64,000 nucleotides of DNA, taken from contig NZ_CP098502.1 in the NCBI RefSeq assembly GCF_024220175.1, positions 558,001 to 622,000 on the forward strand, in the 5' to 3' direction. A program made the position numbers and the translations under genes. This DNA is from Paraconexibacter antarcticus. Its GTDB lineage: Bacteria > Actinomycetota > Thermoleophilia > Solirubrobacterales > Solirubrobacteraceae. The notes below the pieces were generated by a model. That model searched no databases. It saw only the letters and a program-made list of their open reading frames with translations, and was not told the origin of the DNA. Shown here one piece after another: positions 16,402 through 23,472 of the stretch (positions are counted from its first letter, which is position 1; every line of letters starts with the position of its first letter).

Positions 16402-17460
16402 ATGAGCTCGAACGCCGCTCCGTCGTCCGCCGCCCCCGCGTCGTCCGCCCGGTCCGCCGCCGCCTCGCGCACGCCGTGGTGGCTGCTCGCGCTCACGCTC
16501 GTCGCGGGCGCCGTCTACCTCATGGCGACCGCGAGCACCGGCCCCGTCGACCCGGCCGAGGTCCGCGGCCCGCAGAGCCACACGACCGTCGTCTTCAACA
16601 GCGCGATCATCGTCTTCCGCGAGGGCCTCGAGGCCGTCCTCATCTTCGCGGCCGTCACGGCGAGCTTCCTCGGGGCGAACCGCTCACGCCGCCGGCCGGT
16701 CGTCCTGGGCGCCGCCTTCGCCTTCGGCTTCTCCGTCGTCACGTGGTTCCTCGTGCAGGCGCTGCTCGACGCCGCCTCGTCGCTCGGCCCGAAGCTCGAG
16801 GCGATCACCGGCTTCATCGCCGTCGCCGTCCTGCTCGTCATCCTCAACTGGTTCGTGCACAAGGTCTACTGGACCCAGTGGATCGGCCGGCACCACAAGC
16901 AGCGCAAGAAGCTCCTCGCCTCCAGCGGCCTCGGCGCGACGATCGGCCTCGTCGCCCTCGGCTTCACGAGCGTCTACCGCGAGGGCTTCGAGGTCGTGCT
17001 CTTCCTCCAGAACCTCCAGCTCAAGGAGGGGGACGGACCGGTGCTCGAGGGCCTCGCCATCGGCCTGGCCGCCACGGGCATCGTCGGCCTCATCACCTTC
17101 AAGCTCCAGCACAAGCTGCCCTACAAGAAGATGCTCATCGTCACGGGCGGGCTCGTCGGCGTCGTCCTCGTCGTCATGATCGGCGGCACCGCGCTGAGCT
17201 TCCAGGAGCTCGGCTGGATCCCGCGCCACGACACGCCGTTCACCGTCCCGACGTGGATGGGCGCGTGGTTCGAGATGTACGGCACCTACGAGACGCTCGG
17301 CAGCCAGCTCCTCGCCGGCCTCTTCGTCATCGGCAGCTACCACCTCGCCGAGTACCTGAAGGTCCGCCGCCCCGTCGCCCGCGGTGAGCAGCCCGCGGTC
17401 CGCGCGACCGAGGCGCCGGCGGCCGCGCCGCCCGCCGCCCGCGTCCTCGAGACGGTCTGA
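16402..17460 (+). CDS. FTR1-family iron permease
   Basis: 352 residues, seven or eight membrane helices. FTR1 proteins take up iron, usually with an oxidase or a peroxidase/periplasmic partner. Both REGLE-type motifs that bind iron are present: FREGLEAVLIF and VYREGFEVVLF. Cytoplasmic basic loops (HHKQRKKL; KLQHKLPYKK) separate the helices. No EfeO or EfeB partner lies next to it, which makes this an orphan permease. Start ATG 16402 is leaderless, with the -10 inside an operator palindrome. The gene is followed by a strong hairpin shared with the convergent acyl-CoA dehydrogenase gene. Confidence 0.92.
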   Translation: MSSNAAPSSAAPASSARSAAASRTPWWLLALTLVAGAVYLMATASTGPVDPAEVRGPQSHTTVVFNSAIIVFREGLEAVLIFAAVTASFLGANRSRRRPVVLGAAFAFGFSVVTWFLVQALLDAASSLGPKLEAITGFIAVAVLLVILNWFVHKVYWTQWIGRHHKQRKKLLASSGLGATIGLVALGFTSVYREGFEVVLFLQNLQLKEGDGPVLEGLAIGLAATGIVGLITFKLQHKLPYKKMLIVTGGLVGVVLVVMIGGTALSFQELGWIPRHDTPFTVPTWMGAWFEMYGTYETLGSQLLAGLFVIGSYHLAEYLKVRRPVARGEQPAVRATEAPAAAPPAARVLETV

Positions 17461-17477
17461 CGCGCGCCGCGGAGACC

Positions 17478-17520
17478 GAGTGTGGCCGAGGTTCGCGTTC
17501 CGCGAACCTGAGCCACACTC
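17478..17520. terminator. Interrupted palindrome between convergent genes
   Basis: Outer arms GAGTGTGGC and GCCACACTC and inner arms GGTTCGCG and CGCGAACC are all perfect; 3-base bulges separate outer and inner arms and TTC forms the loop. There is no T-run, but the structure is symmetrical and sits between two convergent stops, so a bidirectional terminator is likely. A dispersed REP-like element is the alternative. Confidence 0.6.
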
Positions 17521-17536
17521 GCTGGGTGGCCCGTCC

Positions 17537-18721
17537 TCAGCCGATGCCCATCCCCTTGGAGATGATCTCCTTCATGATCTCGTTCGCGCCGCCGTAGATG
17601 CGGGTGACGCGGGCGTCGGCGTACATGCGGCCGACCGCGTACTCGGTCATGTACCCGTAGCCGCCGTGGAGCTGGACGCAGCGGTCGGTGACCTTGCCCT
17701 GCAGCTCGGTGCAGATGAGCTTCGCGGAGGCCGCGCGCTCGGGGGAGAGCGAGTGGGTGCCGAGCTCCGTGATGCACTGGTCGACGAACGCCTGCGCGCA
17801 GTCGATCTCCGCGCGGCAGTCGGCGAGCATGTGGCGGACGACCTGGTTCTTCGCGATCGACTGACCGAACGCCTGGCGCTCCTGCACGTACTCGAGGGTC
17901 GCGGCGACCGCGGCGTTCGCGACGCCGACGCCGAGGATCGCGATCGACAGGCGTTCCTGCGCGAGGTTCGACACGAGGTACTTGAAGCCCTCGCCCTCCT
18001 TGCCGAGGAGGTTCTCGGCCGGGACCCGGGCCTCGTTGAAGAAGAGCTCGGCCGTGTCCTGCGAGTGCATGCCGACCTTGTCGAGGTTGCGGCCGCGCTC
18101 GAAGCCCGGCGTGTCCCGCTCGACGATGAGGATCGAGAGGCCGCGGTGGCGCTCCTTCGGGTCCGTCTTGGCGGCCGTGATGATGAGGTCGGCGTTGATG
18201 CCGTTCGTGATGAAGGTCTTCGCGCCGTCGACGAGGTAGGAGCCGTTCTCCTGCTTGATCGCCTTCGTGCGGATGCCCGCGAGGTCCGAGCCCGTGCCCG
18301 GCTCGGTCATCGCGACCGCGGTGATGAGCGAGCCGTCGCAGATGCCCGGCAGCCACCGCTCCTTCTGCTCCTCGTTGCAGTACTCCAGGAAGTAGGGGAG
18401 GCACACGTCGTTGTGGAGCGTGATGCCGACGCCGAAGCCGCCGACGCCCGCGGCGCAGCACTCCTCGCCGATGATCGCGTTGAAGCGGAAGTCGTCACCG
18501 ACGCCCGCGCCGCCGTACTCCTCCGGCACCTGCATGCCGAGGAAGCCGTTCGCGCCGGCCGAGGCGAAGACCTCGCGCGGCACGATGCCGTCCTTCTCCC
18601 ACTGCTCGAAGTGGGGGACGACCTCCTTGCTGAGGAAGCGCCGGAAGGACTCGCGGAAGTCCTCGTGATCGTCCTCGTAGACGGCGCGGCGGCGGGTCGG
18701 CCCGGGCGTGATCGTGCTCAT
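17537..18721 (-). CDS. Acyl-CoA dehydrogenase
   Basis: 394 residues, full length for the family. This FAD enzyme introduces the 2,3-double bond of acyl-CoA. Signatures include the FAD/substrate segment ITAVAMTEPGTGSDLAGI and, near the C-terminus, QLHGGYGYMTEYAVGRMYADARVTRIYGGANEIM, in which the Glu of GGANEIM sits at the usual catalytic-base position. The chain-length preference cannot be read. It stands alone, not in a beta-oxidation operon. Start ATG 18721 is 6 bases after TACCGT, a leaderless arrangement; an upstream in-frame ATG at 18739 lies before that box and is unlikely. Confidence 0.92.
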   Translation of the reverse strand: MSTITPGPTRRRAVYEDDHEDFRESFRRFLSKEVVPHFEQWEKDGIVPREVFASAGANGFLGMQVPEEYGGAGVGDDFRFNAIIGEECCAAGVGGFGVGITLHNDVCLPYFLEYCNEEQKERWLPGICDGSLITAVAMTEPGTGSDLAGIRTKAIKQENGSYLVDGAKTFITNGINADLIITAAKTDPKERHRGLSILIVERDTPGFERGRNLDKVGMHSQDTAELFFNEARVPAENLLGKEGEGFKYLVSNLAQERLSIAILGVGVANAAVAATLEYVQERQAFGQSIAKNQVVRHMLADCRAEIDCAQAFVDQCITELGTHSLSPERAASAKLICTELQGKVTDRCVQLHGGYGYMTEYAVGRMYADARVTRIYGGANEIMKEIISKGMGIG

Positions 18722-18727
18722 ACCTGG

Positions 18728-18733
18728 ACGGTA
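18728..18733 (-). promoter_or_regulatory. -10 element of leaderless acyl-CoA dehydrogenase promoter
   Basis: TACCGT on the minus strand, 6 bases, then the ATG at 18721. Confidence 0.5.
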
Positions 18734-18815
18734 GAGCACGAACCGTCCGAACGGCTTGTCGGAGGGCCTCCCGGCGTGCCGGGATCGCGCGGCCCGCGCG
18801 TGCCCCCGGCCGTCG

Positions 18816-19607
18816 CTACTGGCGCCGCGCGGGCGCCCCGAAGCGGTGCTGGCGACGGAAGTGCCGGAAGGCCCCCGCGCGCGGGTGGCCGGGGCGCAGC
18901 GCCCGGTGGAGCGCCTTCATGTCGCACGCGTTCGGCGCGTCGAAGCACGCAAGCGCCTTCGCCTTCCCGTCGGCGGTGACGATGCCGAGCTTCACGCCCT
19001 GGTCGAGCCGGTCCGACAGCTCGGCGCGCGCCGCCTCGACGACCTTCGCACCCGGGACGCCGAGCTCGGCGCCGAGCGCGTCCGAGAGCTCGGTCTTCAG
19101 CGCGGCGAGGTCGGGCTTCGGCAGCGCCTTGAGCTTCGCGATCGCGGCCTTCGCGGTCGTCCGGTCACAGGCGCCCGCACCCGCGGCGCCCGGACCCGCG
19201 GCGCCCGCGTGGCGGACGCCGCGGAAAGCCCTGCGGCACGCCTTGAGCGCCGCGGTCTCCTCGGGCGTGAGCTTCGCCTCGGCCGCCTTCTTCGCGAACT
19301 GCGCCTCGGCGACCGTCTTCGCCGCCGCCTTGAGCTTCGCGGGCGTCACGCCGAGGCGGTCCGCCGCGCTCTTCAGCACGAGGCCGCCGAGGAAGCGGAA
19401 CATCGCGCGGCCGTGGGCTCCGCGCATGAACCCGCGCGGGCCGCCGGCGTACGTCGCCGGGGCGGTCGCGGGTGCCGGCATCGTCGCCGCCGCCGTGGCC
19501 GCGGTCGCGGCCGACGAGCCGCCGCCACCGCCGGACAGCGCGATCGCCGCCACCGCGAGGAGGGAGACGACGAGGACGGACAGCGAGGCGATGAGGCGGC
19601 GTGACAT
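18816..19607 (-). CDS. Secreted or anchored helical protein of unknown function
   Basis: 263 residues. An N-terminal signal/anchor (MSRRLIASLSVLVVSLLAVAAIAL) is followed by a Gly/Ser/Ala linker. Two or three copies of a helical segment of the type ADRLGVTPAKLKAAAKTVAEAQ follow, separated by a Gly/Ala loop with cysteines (KACRRAF; GACDRTT; ACFDAPNACD), and the tail is His/Arg-rich. Similar segments occur in actinobacterial exported proteins without known function. Unlike most neighbours it has a clear ribosome binding site, GGGAG 6 bases before the ATG at 19607. Confidence 0.7.
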   Translation of the reverse strand: MSRRLIASLSVLVVSLLAVAAIALSGGGGGSSAATAATAAATMPAPATAPATYAGGPRGFMRGAHGRAMFRFLGGLVLKSAADRLGVTPAKLKAAAKTVAEAQFAKKAAEAKLTPEETAALKACRRAFRGVRHAGAAGPGAAGAGACDRTTAKAAIAKLKALPKPDLAALKTELSDALGAELGVPGAKVVEAARAELSDRLDQGVKLGIVTADGKAKALACFDAPNACDMKALHRALRPGHPRAGAFRHFRRQHRFGAPARRQ

Positions 19608-19791
19608 CTGAAGCTCCCGGGGCGAGGACAGGACCGGCCCGTCCATGATGCCCGAACCCCGGGGCCCCGGGCGCCGGTTGGCCGCTGTCGGAGCGGGTTC
19701 GTCACCGTTCGCGCACGGATCGGGCCCACCCGGCGTCGTCGCGCGCGACCCCCCGTCACCCCGGGGACGCCCGAAGTGCCACCATGGAGGC

Positions 19792-20424
19792 ATGTCCACC
19801 CCGCCACCTTCCAGCCGCAGCGTCAAGATCTCCGACGACGAGCGGGGTGGCTGGTCCTCCGACAGGCCGCGCCGCGACGGCGCGCCGCCGCGACCCGCCG
19901 ACCTCTCCGTCCGCTGCCGGGTCCTGCCGACGACCGATCACATGCGCTACACGCCGGGCAGCCTCGTGCTCGTCATCAGCGCCTCCAAGATCGAGCGCGA
20001 CCGCTTCACCGACCGGCTCATCGAGGACAAGAACTCGGTCCTCAGCCGCGACAAGGTCCGCGCGCTGCTCACGGGCCGCGTCGCCGACGACCAGATCGAG
20101 GAGAAGAGCGAGGAGCTGCTGCTCGCCGCCATCCGCCGCCGCCTCACCGCGGGCGACACGACCGTCATCGGCCTCGACACGATCGGGGCCGAGGAGCGCG
20201 AGCCGATCCTCCGCATGGCGACCGAGCTCAAGCGCCCGCGCCACGCGATCTTCCTCGACACGAAGGTCTCAGGCGAGGAGCGGGCCGAGCACGACGCGCT
20301 GCGCAAGGCCGTCGACGCCGGCGACCTCGGCGCCGAGGGGGTGCAAACCGCGATGCGCCTCGGCGGCTCCGCGATCACCGACCTGCGCATCATCGTCTTC
20401 CGCCGCGCGCCGAAGCAGGACTGA
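19792..20424 (+). CDS. PNKP/AAA_33-like P-loop protein that lacks a Walker A motif
   Basis: 210 residues. After a basic, disordered N-terminus (~50 residues) the sequence follows the fold order of the kinase domain of polynucleotide kinase-phosphatase and related P-loop kinases. A hydrophobic strand SLVLVIS is followed by ASKIERDRF where GSSGSGKSTF is expected; then come VLSRDKVRALL (the SSD..R segment), DDQIEEKSEELLLAAIRRRLTAGDTTVIGLDT (the Walker B-like strand) and ILRMATELKRPRHAIFLDT. The Gly-rich loop and its Lys-Ser/Thr are gone. ATP binding in the canonical way is unlikely, so this looks like a pseudokinase with a binding or scaffolding role. Start ATG 19792. Confidence 0.7.
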   Translation: MSTPPPSSRSVKISDDERGGWSSDRPRRDGAPPRPADLSVRCRVLPTTDHMRYTPGSLVLVISASKIERDRFTDRLIEDKNSVLSRDKVRALLTGRVADDQIEEKSEELLLAAIRRRLTAGDTTVIGLDTIGAEEREPILRMATELKRPRHAIFLDTKVSGEERAEHDALRKAVDAGDLGAEGVQTAMRLGGSAITDLRIIVFRRAPKQD

Positions 20425-20508
20425 CGCGCGGCGCGGCGGCGGCGCGGGCCGCGCTCCGCGCGCCACCCGCCACGCGTCAGCACCGGCGCGAGTGGGCATG
20501 ATGGCGGG

Positions 20509-21519
20509 GTGTCGTCACCCCGACGTCCGGTGCAGCGCCCGTCGCCCGCGGTCCTCCGGCGGCGGCGTGCCGTCGCGCTCGCCGGGGTCGCGGCGCTCCT
20601 CGTCACGGGCGTCGTGCTCGCCTCGGGCGGCGGCGGCGGCGGCGGCGGAGGCGGAGGCGGCGGACGTTCCTCCGGCGCCGCGGCCTCCGGCGCGGCGTCG
20701 GCCACCGGCGCGGGCGCCGACACGACGAAGCCGCCGGAGCTCCCCGGCGGCGGACGGCGCATCTTCCCGGCGCGCCGCGTCGTCGCCTTCTACGGCAACC
20801 CGCAGGACCCCGCCCTCGGCGAGCTCGGCGTCGGCCGGCCCGCCGCGATGCTGAAGAAGCTCGCGCGCGTCGCCCACCCGTACTCGCGCGCGAGCCGCCC
20901 CGTCCTCCCGGCGCTCGAGCTCATCGCGACCGTCGCCGCCGCCGCGCCGGGGGACGACGGCGACTACGTCGTCCGCGCGCCCGGCGCCGTCATCGACCGC
21001 TACCTGAAGCTCGCCCGCCGCGCTCACGCCCTGCTGCTGCTCGACGTGCAGCCCGGCCGGTCGGACTTCCCGCGCGAGGTCGCCCGGCTCGAGCGCTGGC
21101 TCAGGCAGCCGGACGTCGGCCTCGCCCTCGACCCCGAGTGGCGGGTCGGCCCGGAGGGCGTCCCCGGGCAGGTCATCGGCGAGGTCAGCGCGTCCGAGGT
21201 CAACGCGGTGAGCGACTGGCTCGCGGGCATCGTCCGCCGCGGCCGGCTGCCGGAGAAGCTCTTCGTCGTCCACCAGTTCACCGAAGGGATGGTGCGCGAC
21301 CCGGCGCAGCTGCTGCGCCGGCCCGGCCTCGCCACCGTCGTCAACGTCGACGGGGTCGGCGACCGCGCGAACAAGGTCTCGAAGTACCGCGCGCTCGTCG
21401 CGGGCACGCCGGGCTTCCACCACGGCTTCAAGATCTTCTTCCACGAGGACACGGGCCTCATGCGCCCGCGCAGCGTCATGGCGCTGCGCCCGCGCCCGGA
21501 GTTCGTCGTCTACGAGTAG
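20509..21519 (+). CDS. Membrane-anchored or exported protein, possibly TIM-barrel hydrolase-like
   Basis: 336 residues. A basic N-terminus and one hydrophobic helix (VALAGVAALLVTGVVLA) are followed by a run of 13 glycines and a Ser/Ala/Thr linker. The ~260-residue C-terminal domain has alternating strands and helices: RRVVAFYGNPQDPALGELG, PALELIATVAAA, LLLLDVQPGRS, VGLALDPEW, LFVVHQF, ATVVNVDGVG, HHGFKIFFHED. The VGLALDPEWRV and LFVVHQF segments recall glycoside-hydrolase-like barrels, but no known family is claimed. The GTG at 20509 lies 6 bases after CATGAT, so it is probably leaderless. Confidence 0.65.
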   Translation: MSSPRRPVQRPSPAVLRRRRAVALAGVAALLVTGVVLASGGGGGGGGGGGGGRSSGAAASGAASATGAGADTTKPPELPGGGRRIFPARRVVAFYGNPQDPALGELGVGRPAAMLKKLARVAHPYSRASRPVLPALELIATVAAAAPGDDGDYVVRAPGAVIDRYLKLARRAHALLLLDVQPGRSDFPREVARLERWLRQPDVGLALDPEWRVGPEGVPGQVIGEVSASEVNAVSDWLAGIVRRGRLPEKLFVVHQFTEGMVRDPAQLLRRPGLATVVNVDGVGDRANKVSKYRALVAGTPGFHHGFKIFFHEDTGLMRPRSVMALRPRPEFVVYE

Positions 21520-21555
21520 GCGCGCCCGACTGGCTCGCCGGCCAGTCCGGTCGCG

Positions 21556-21561
21556 TAGGGT
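21556..21561 (+). promoter_or_regulatory. -10 element of leaderless lipase promoter
   Basis: TAGGGT, 7 bases, then the ATG at 21569; no ribosome binding site. Confidence 0.5.
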
Positions 21562-21568
21562 CGGCGGC

Positions 21569-22849
21569 ATGTTCCCCGCCCGCCGACTGGTCCTCGGCCT
21601 CGCCGCCGCACTCGCCCTCCCCGCCGCCCTCACGGCGTCCGCCGGCGCGGCCGCGACGACGGCCGATCCGCTCTTCGCCCCCGTCGACACGCCCGGCCCG
21701 GCGCTCACCGTCACCCCGGCGCAGCTCGCCGCCGTGCTCCAGTGCTCCAAGGGCGTCGACCACGCCGCGAAGGCGCCGGTCCTCCTCGTGCAGGGCACGG
21801 GCGCGACCGCGAAGGACAACTGGTCGTGGACGTACGAGCCGGCACTCGACAAGCTCGGCATCCCGTGGTGCGCCGTCGACCTGCCCGACCACGCGACGAG
21901 CGACGTGCAGGTCGCCGGCGAGTACGTCGTCGCCGCCATCCGCGACATGCACGCGCGCGCCGGCCGGAAGGTCGACATCATCGGCCACTCGCAGGGCGGC
22001 ATGGTGCCCCGCTGGGCGCTGCGCTTCTGGCCGGACACCCGCGCGATGGTCGACGACGTCATCGGCTTCGCGCCGTCGAACCACGGGACGACGCAGGCCG
22101 CCGCCGGCTGCAAGGACGGCTGTGCCGCGGCCGACTGGCAGCAGTCGGACACCTCGAACTTCATGAAGGCGCTCAACTCGCGCCAGGAGACGTTCAAGGG
22201 CATCTCCTACACCGTCGTGTACACGCGCACCGACGAGGTCGTGCAGCCCAACCAGAACCCGCAGACCGGCAGCTCGTCGCTGCGCACCGGGGACGGCCGC
22301 ATCACGAACGTCGCGACGCAGGACATCTGCCCGAACGACGTCAACGAGCACCTCATCGTCGGGCTCTACGACCCGGTGGCCTACGCGCTGGCGGTCGACG
22401 CCCTGACCCATGACGGCCCGGCGGACCCGGCGCGCGTCCCGATCACGACCTGCGCGCAGATGTTCCACCCCGGCATCAACCCGGTGACCTTCCCGGCCGA
22501 CGCCGCCGCCGCCCTGGCGGACTTCGAGTCCTACCAGCCGAAGCAGCTCGCGGCCGAGCCGCCGCTCGCCTGCTACACGACGGCGAGCTGCCCGGCCACG
22601 GCCGCGGCGACGCCCGCGAGGGGCTGCGCCTCGCGCCGCCGCTACACCGTCCACGTGCCGGCCGCCTACCGGCGCGCCGTCCGCGTGACGCTCAACGGCA
22701 GGGCGCTGAAGGTCCGTCGCGCGAAGGGCCGGTACACGGCGGTCGTCGACCTGCGCGGTCGTCGCGCGGGCGCCGTGAGGCTCGTCGTCCGCGGGCGCTC
22801 GGCGTCCGGTCGCGCCCTGCGGCAGACGCGCACCTACCGCCTCTGCTGA
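21569..22849 (+). CDS. Secreted lipase/esterase (alpha/beta hydrolase)
   Basis: 426 residues with a signal peptide (MFPARRLVLGLAAALALPAAL, cut near ASAGAA). The oxyanion strand VLLVQGTGATAKDNW and the nucleophile elbow GHSQGGMV (Ser141) identify an extracellular lipase/esterase of the kind that also includes bacterial class II lipases. The conserved FAPSNHGT follows. Four or more cysteines (CSKGVD, CKDGC, CPNDV, CAQMF) suggest disulfides. After about residue 330 a beta-rich C-terminal domain (YTVHVPAAYRRAVRVTLNGRAL) ends in a Cys. It probably hydrolyses external esters or lipids. Confidence 0.85.
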   Translation: MFPARRLVLGLAAALALPAALTASAGAAATTADPLFAPVDTPGPALTVTPAQLAAVLQCSKGVDHAAKAPVLLVQGTGATAKDNWSWTYEPALDKLGIPWCAVDLPDHATSDVQVAGEYVVAAIRDMHARAGRKVDIIGHSQGGMVPRWALRFWPDTRAMVDDVIGFAPSNHGTTQAAAGCKDGCAAADWQQSDTSNFMKALNSRQETFKGISYTVVYTRTDEVVQPNQNPQTGSSSLRTGDGRITNVATQDICPNDVNEHLIVGLYDPVAYALAVDALTHDGPADPARVPITTCAQMFHPGINPVTFPADAAAALADFESYQPKQLAAEPPLACYTTASCPATAAATPARGCASRRRYTVHVPAAYRRAVRVTLNGRALKVRRAKGRYTAVVDLRGRRAGAVRLVVRGRSASGRALRQTRTYRLC

Positions 22850-22864
22850 GGGCATGATCGGAGG

Positions 22865-23416
22865 ATGCGCGAGCTCGTCGTCCTCCTGCGCGGCATCAAC
22901 GTCGGCCAGGCGAAGCAGGTCCCGATGACGGACCTGCGGGCGCTCCTGCAGGACGCGGGCTACGGAGACGTCCGCACGCTCCTGCGCAGCGGCAACGTCG
23001 TCCTGACCGCCGGGGCCGGCGCGCCCGCGACGACCGCCGCGACGGTCGCCGCCGACGTGTCGGAGCGGATCGGGGCGCGCTTCGGCTTCCCGGTCGAGGT
23101 CGTGGTGCGGACGGGCGCGCAGCTGCGCCGGGTCGCGGCCGCCGACCCGTTCGACGGGACGGCGGACGACCCTGCGCGCCGGCACGTCGCGTTCCTCTCG
23201 GGGGCGCCGGACCGCCAGGCGCTCGCCGCGCTCCTGCGGCTCGACGCCACGCCCGAGCGGCTCGCCCGCGGCGGCCGCACCGACCTGCACCTGTGGACAC
23301 CGGACGGCATGGCACGCAGCGTCCTCGCGAAGGAGCTCGGCCGCGCGAAGCTCGGCGTCGTCGTCACCGTCCGCAACTGGAACACGGTGCAGAAGCTCGT
23401 CGCGATGACCGGCTGA
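22865..23416 (+). CDS. DUF1697 domain protein
   Basis: 183 residues, matching the family from the first residue: MRELVVLLRGINVGQAKQVPMTDLRALL, GYGDVRTLLRSGNVVL, and the C-terminal KELGRAKLGVVVTVRNWNTVQKL. The strongly conserved LRGIN(V) and RNW..V motifs are intact. The function of the family is unknown; it folds as a small alpha/beta protein. The ATG at 22865 is preceded by CATGAT at 6 bases and by GGAGG immediately before the start, which is too close to serve as a normal ribosome binding site. Confidence 0.88.
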   Translation: MRELVVLLRGINVGQAKQVPMTDLRALLQDAGYGDVRTLLRSGNVVLTAGAGAPATTAATVAADVSERIGARFGFPVEVVVRTGAQLRRVAAADPFDGTADDPARRHVAFLSGAPDRQALAALLRLDATPERLARGGRTDLHLWTPDGMARSVLAKELGRAKLGVVVTVRNWNTVQKLVAMTG

Positions 23417-23460
23417 TCGCGGACGCACCGCGAGATCGCGCGCGCCGCGCCCTCCGCCGT

Positions 23461-23466
23461 TATCGT
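23461..23466 (+). promoter_or_regulatory. -10 element of leaderless M19-like hydrolase promoter
   Basis: TATCGT, 6 bases, then the GTG at 23473. Confidence 0.5.
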
Positions 23467-23472
23467 CGCGCC

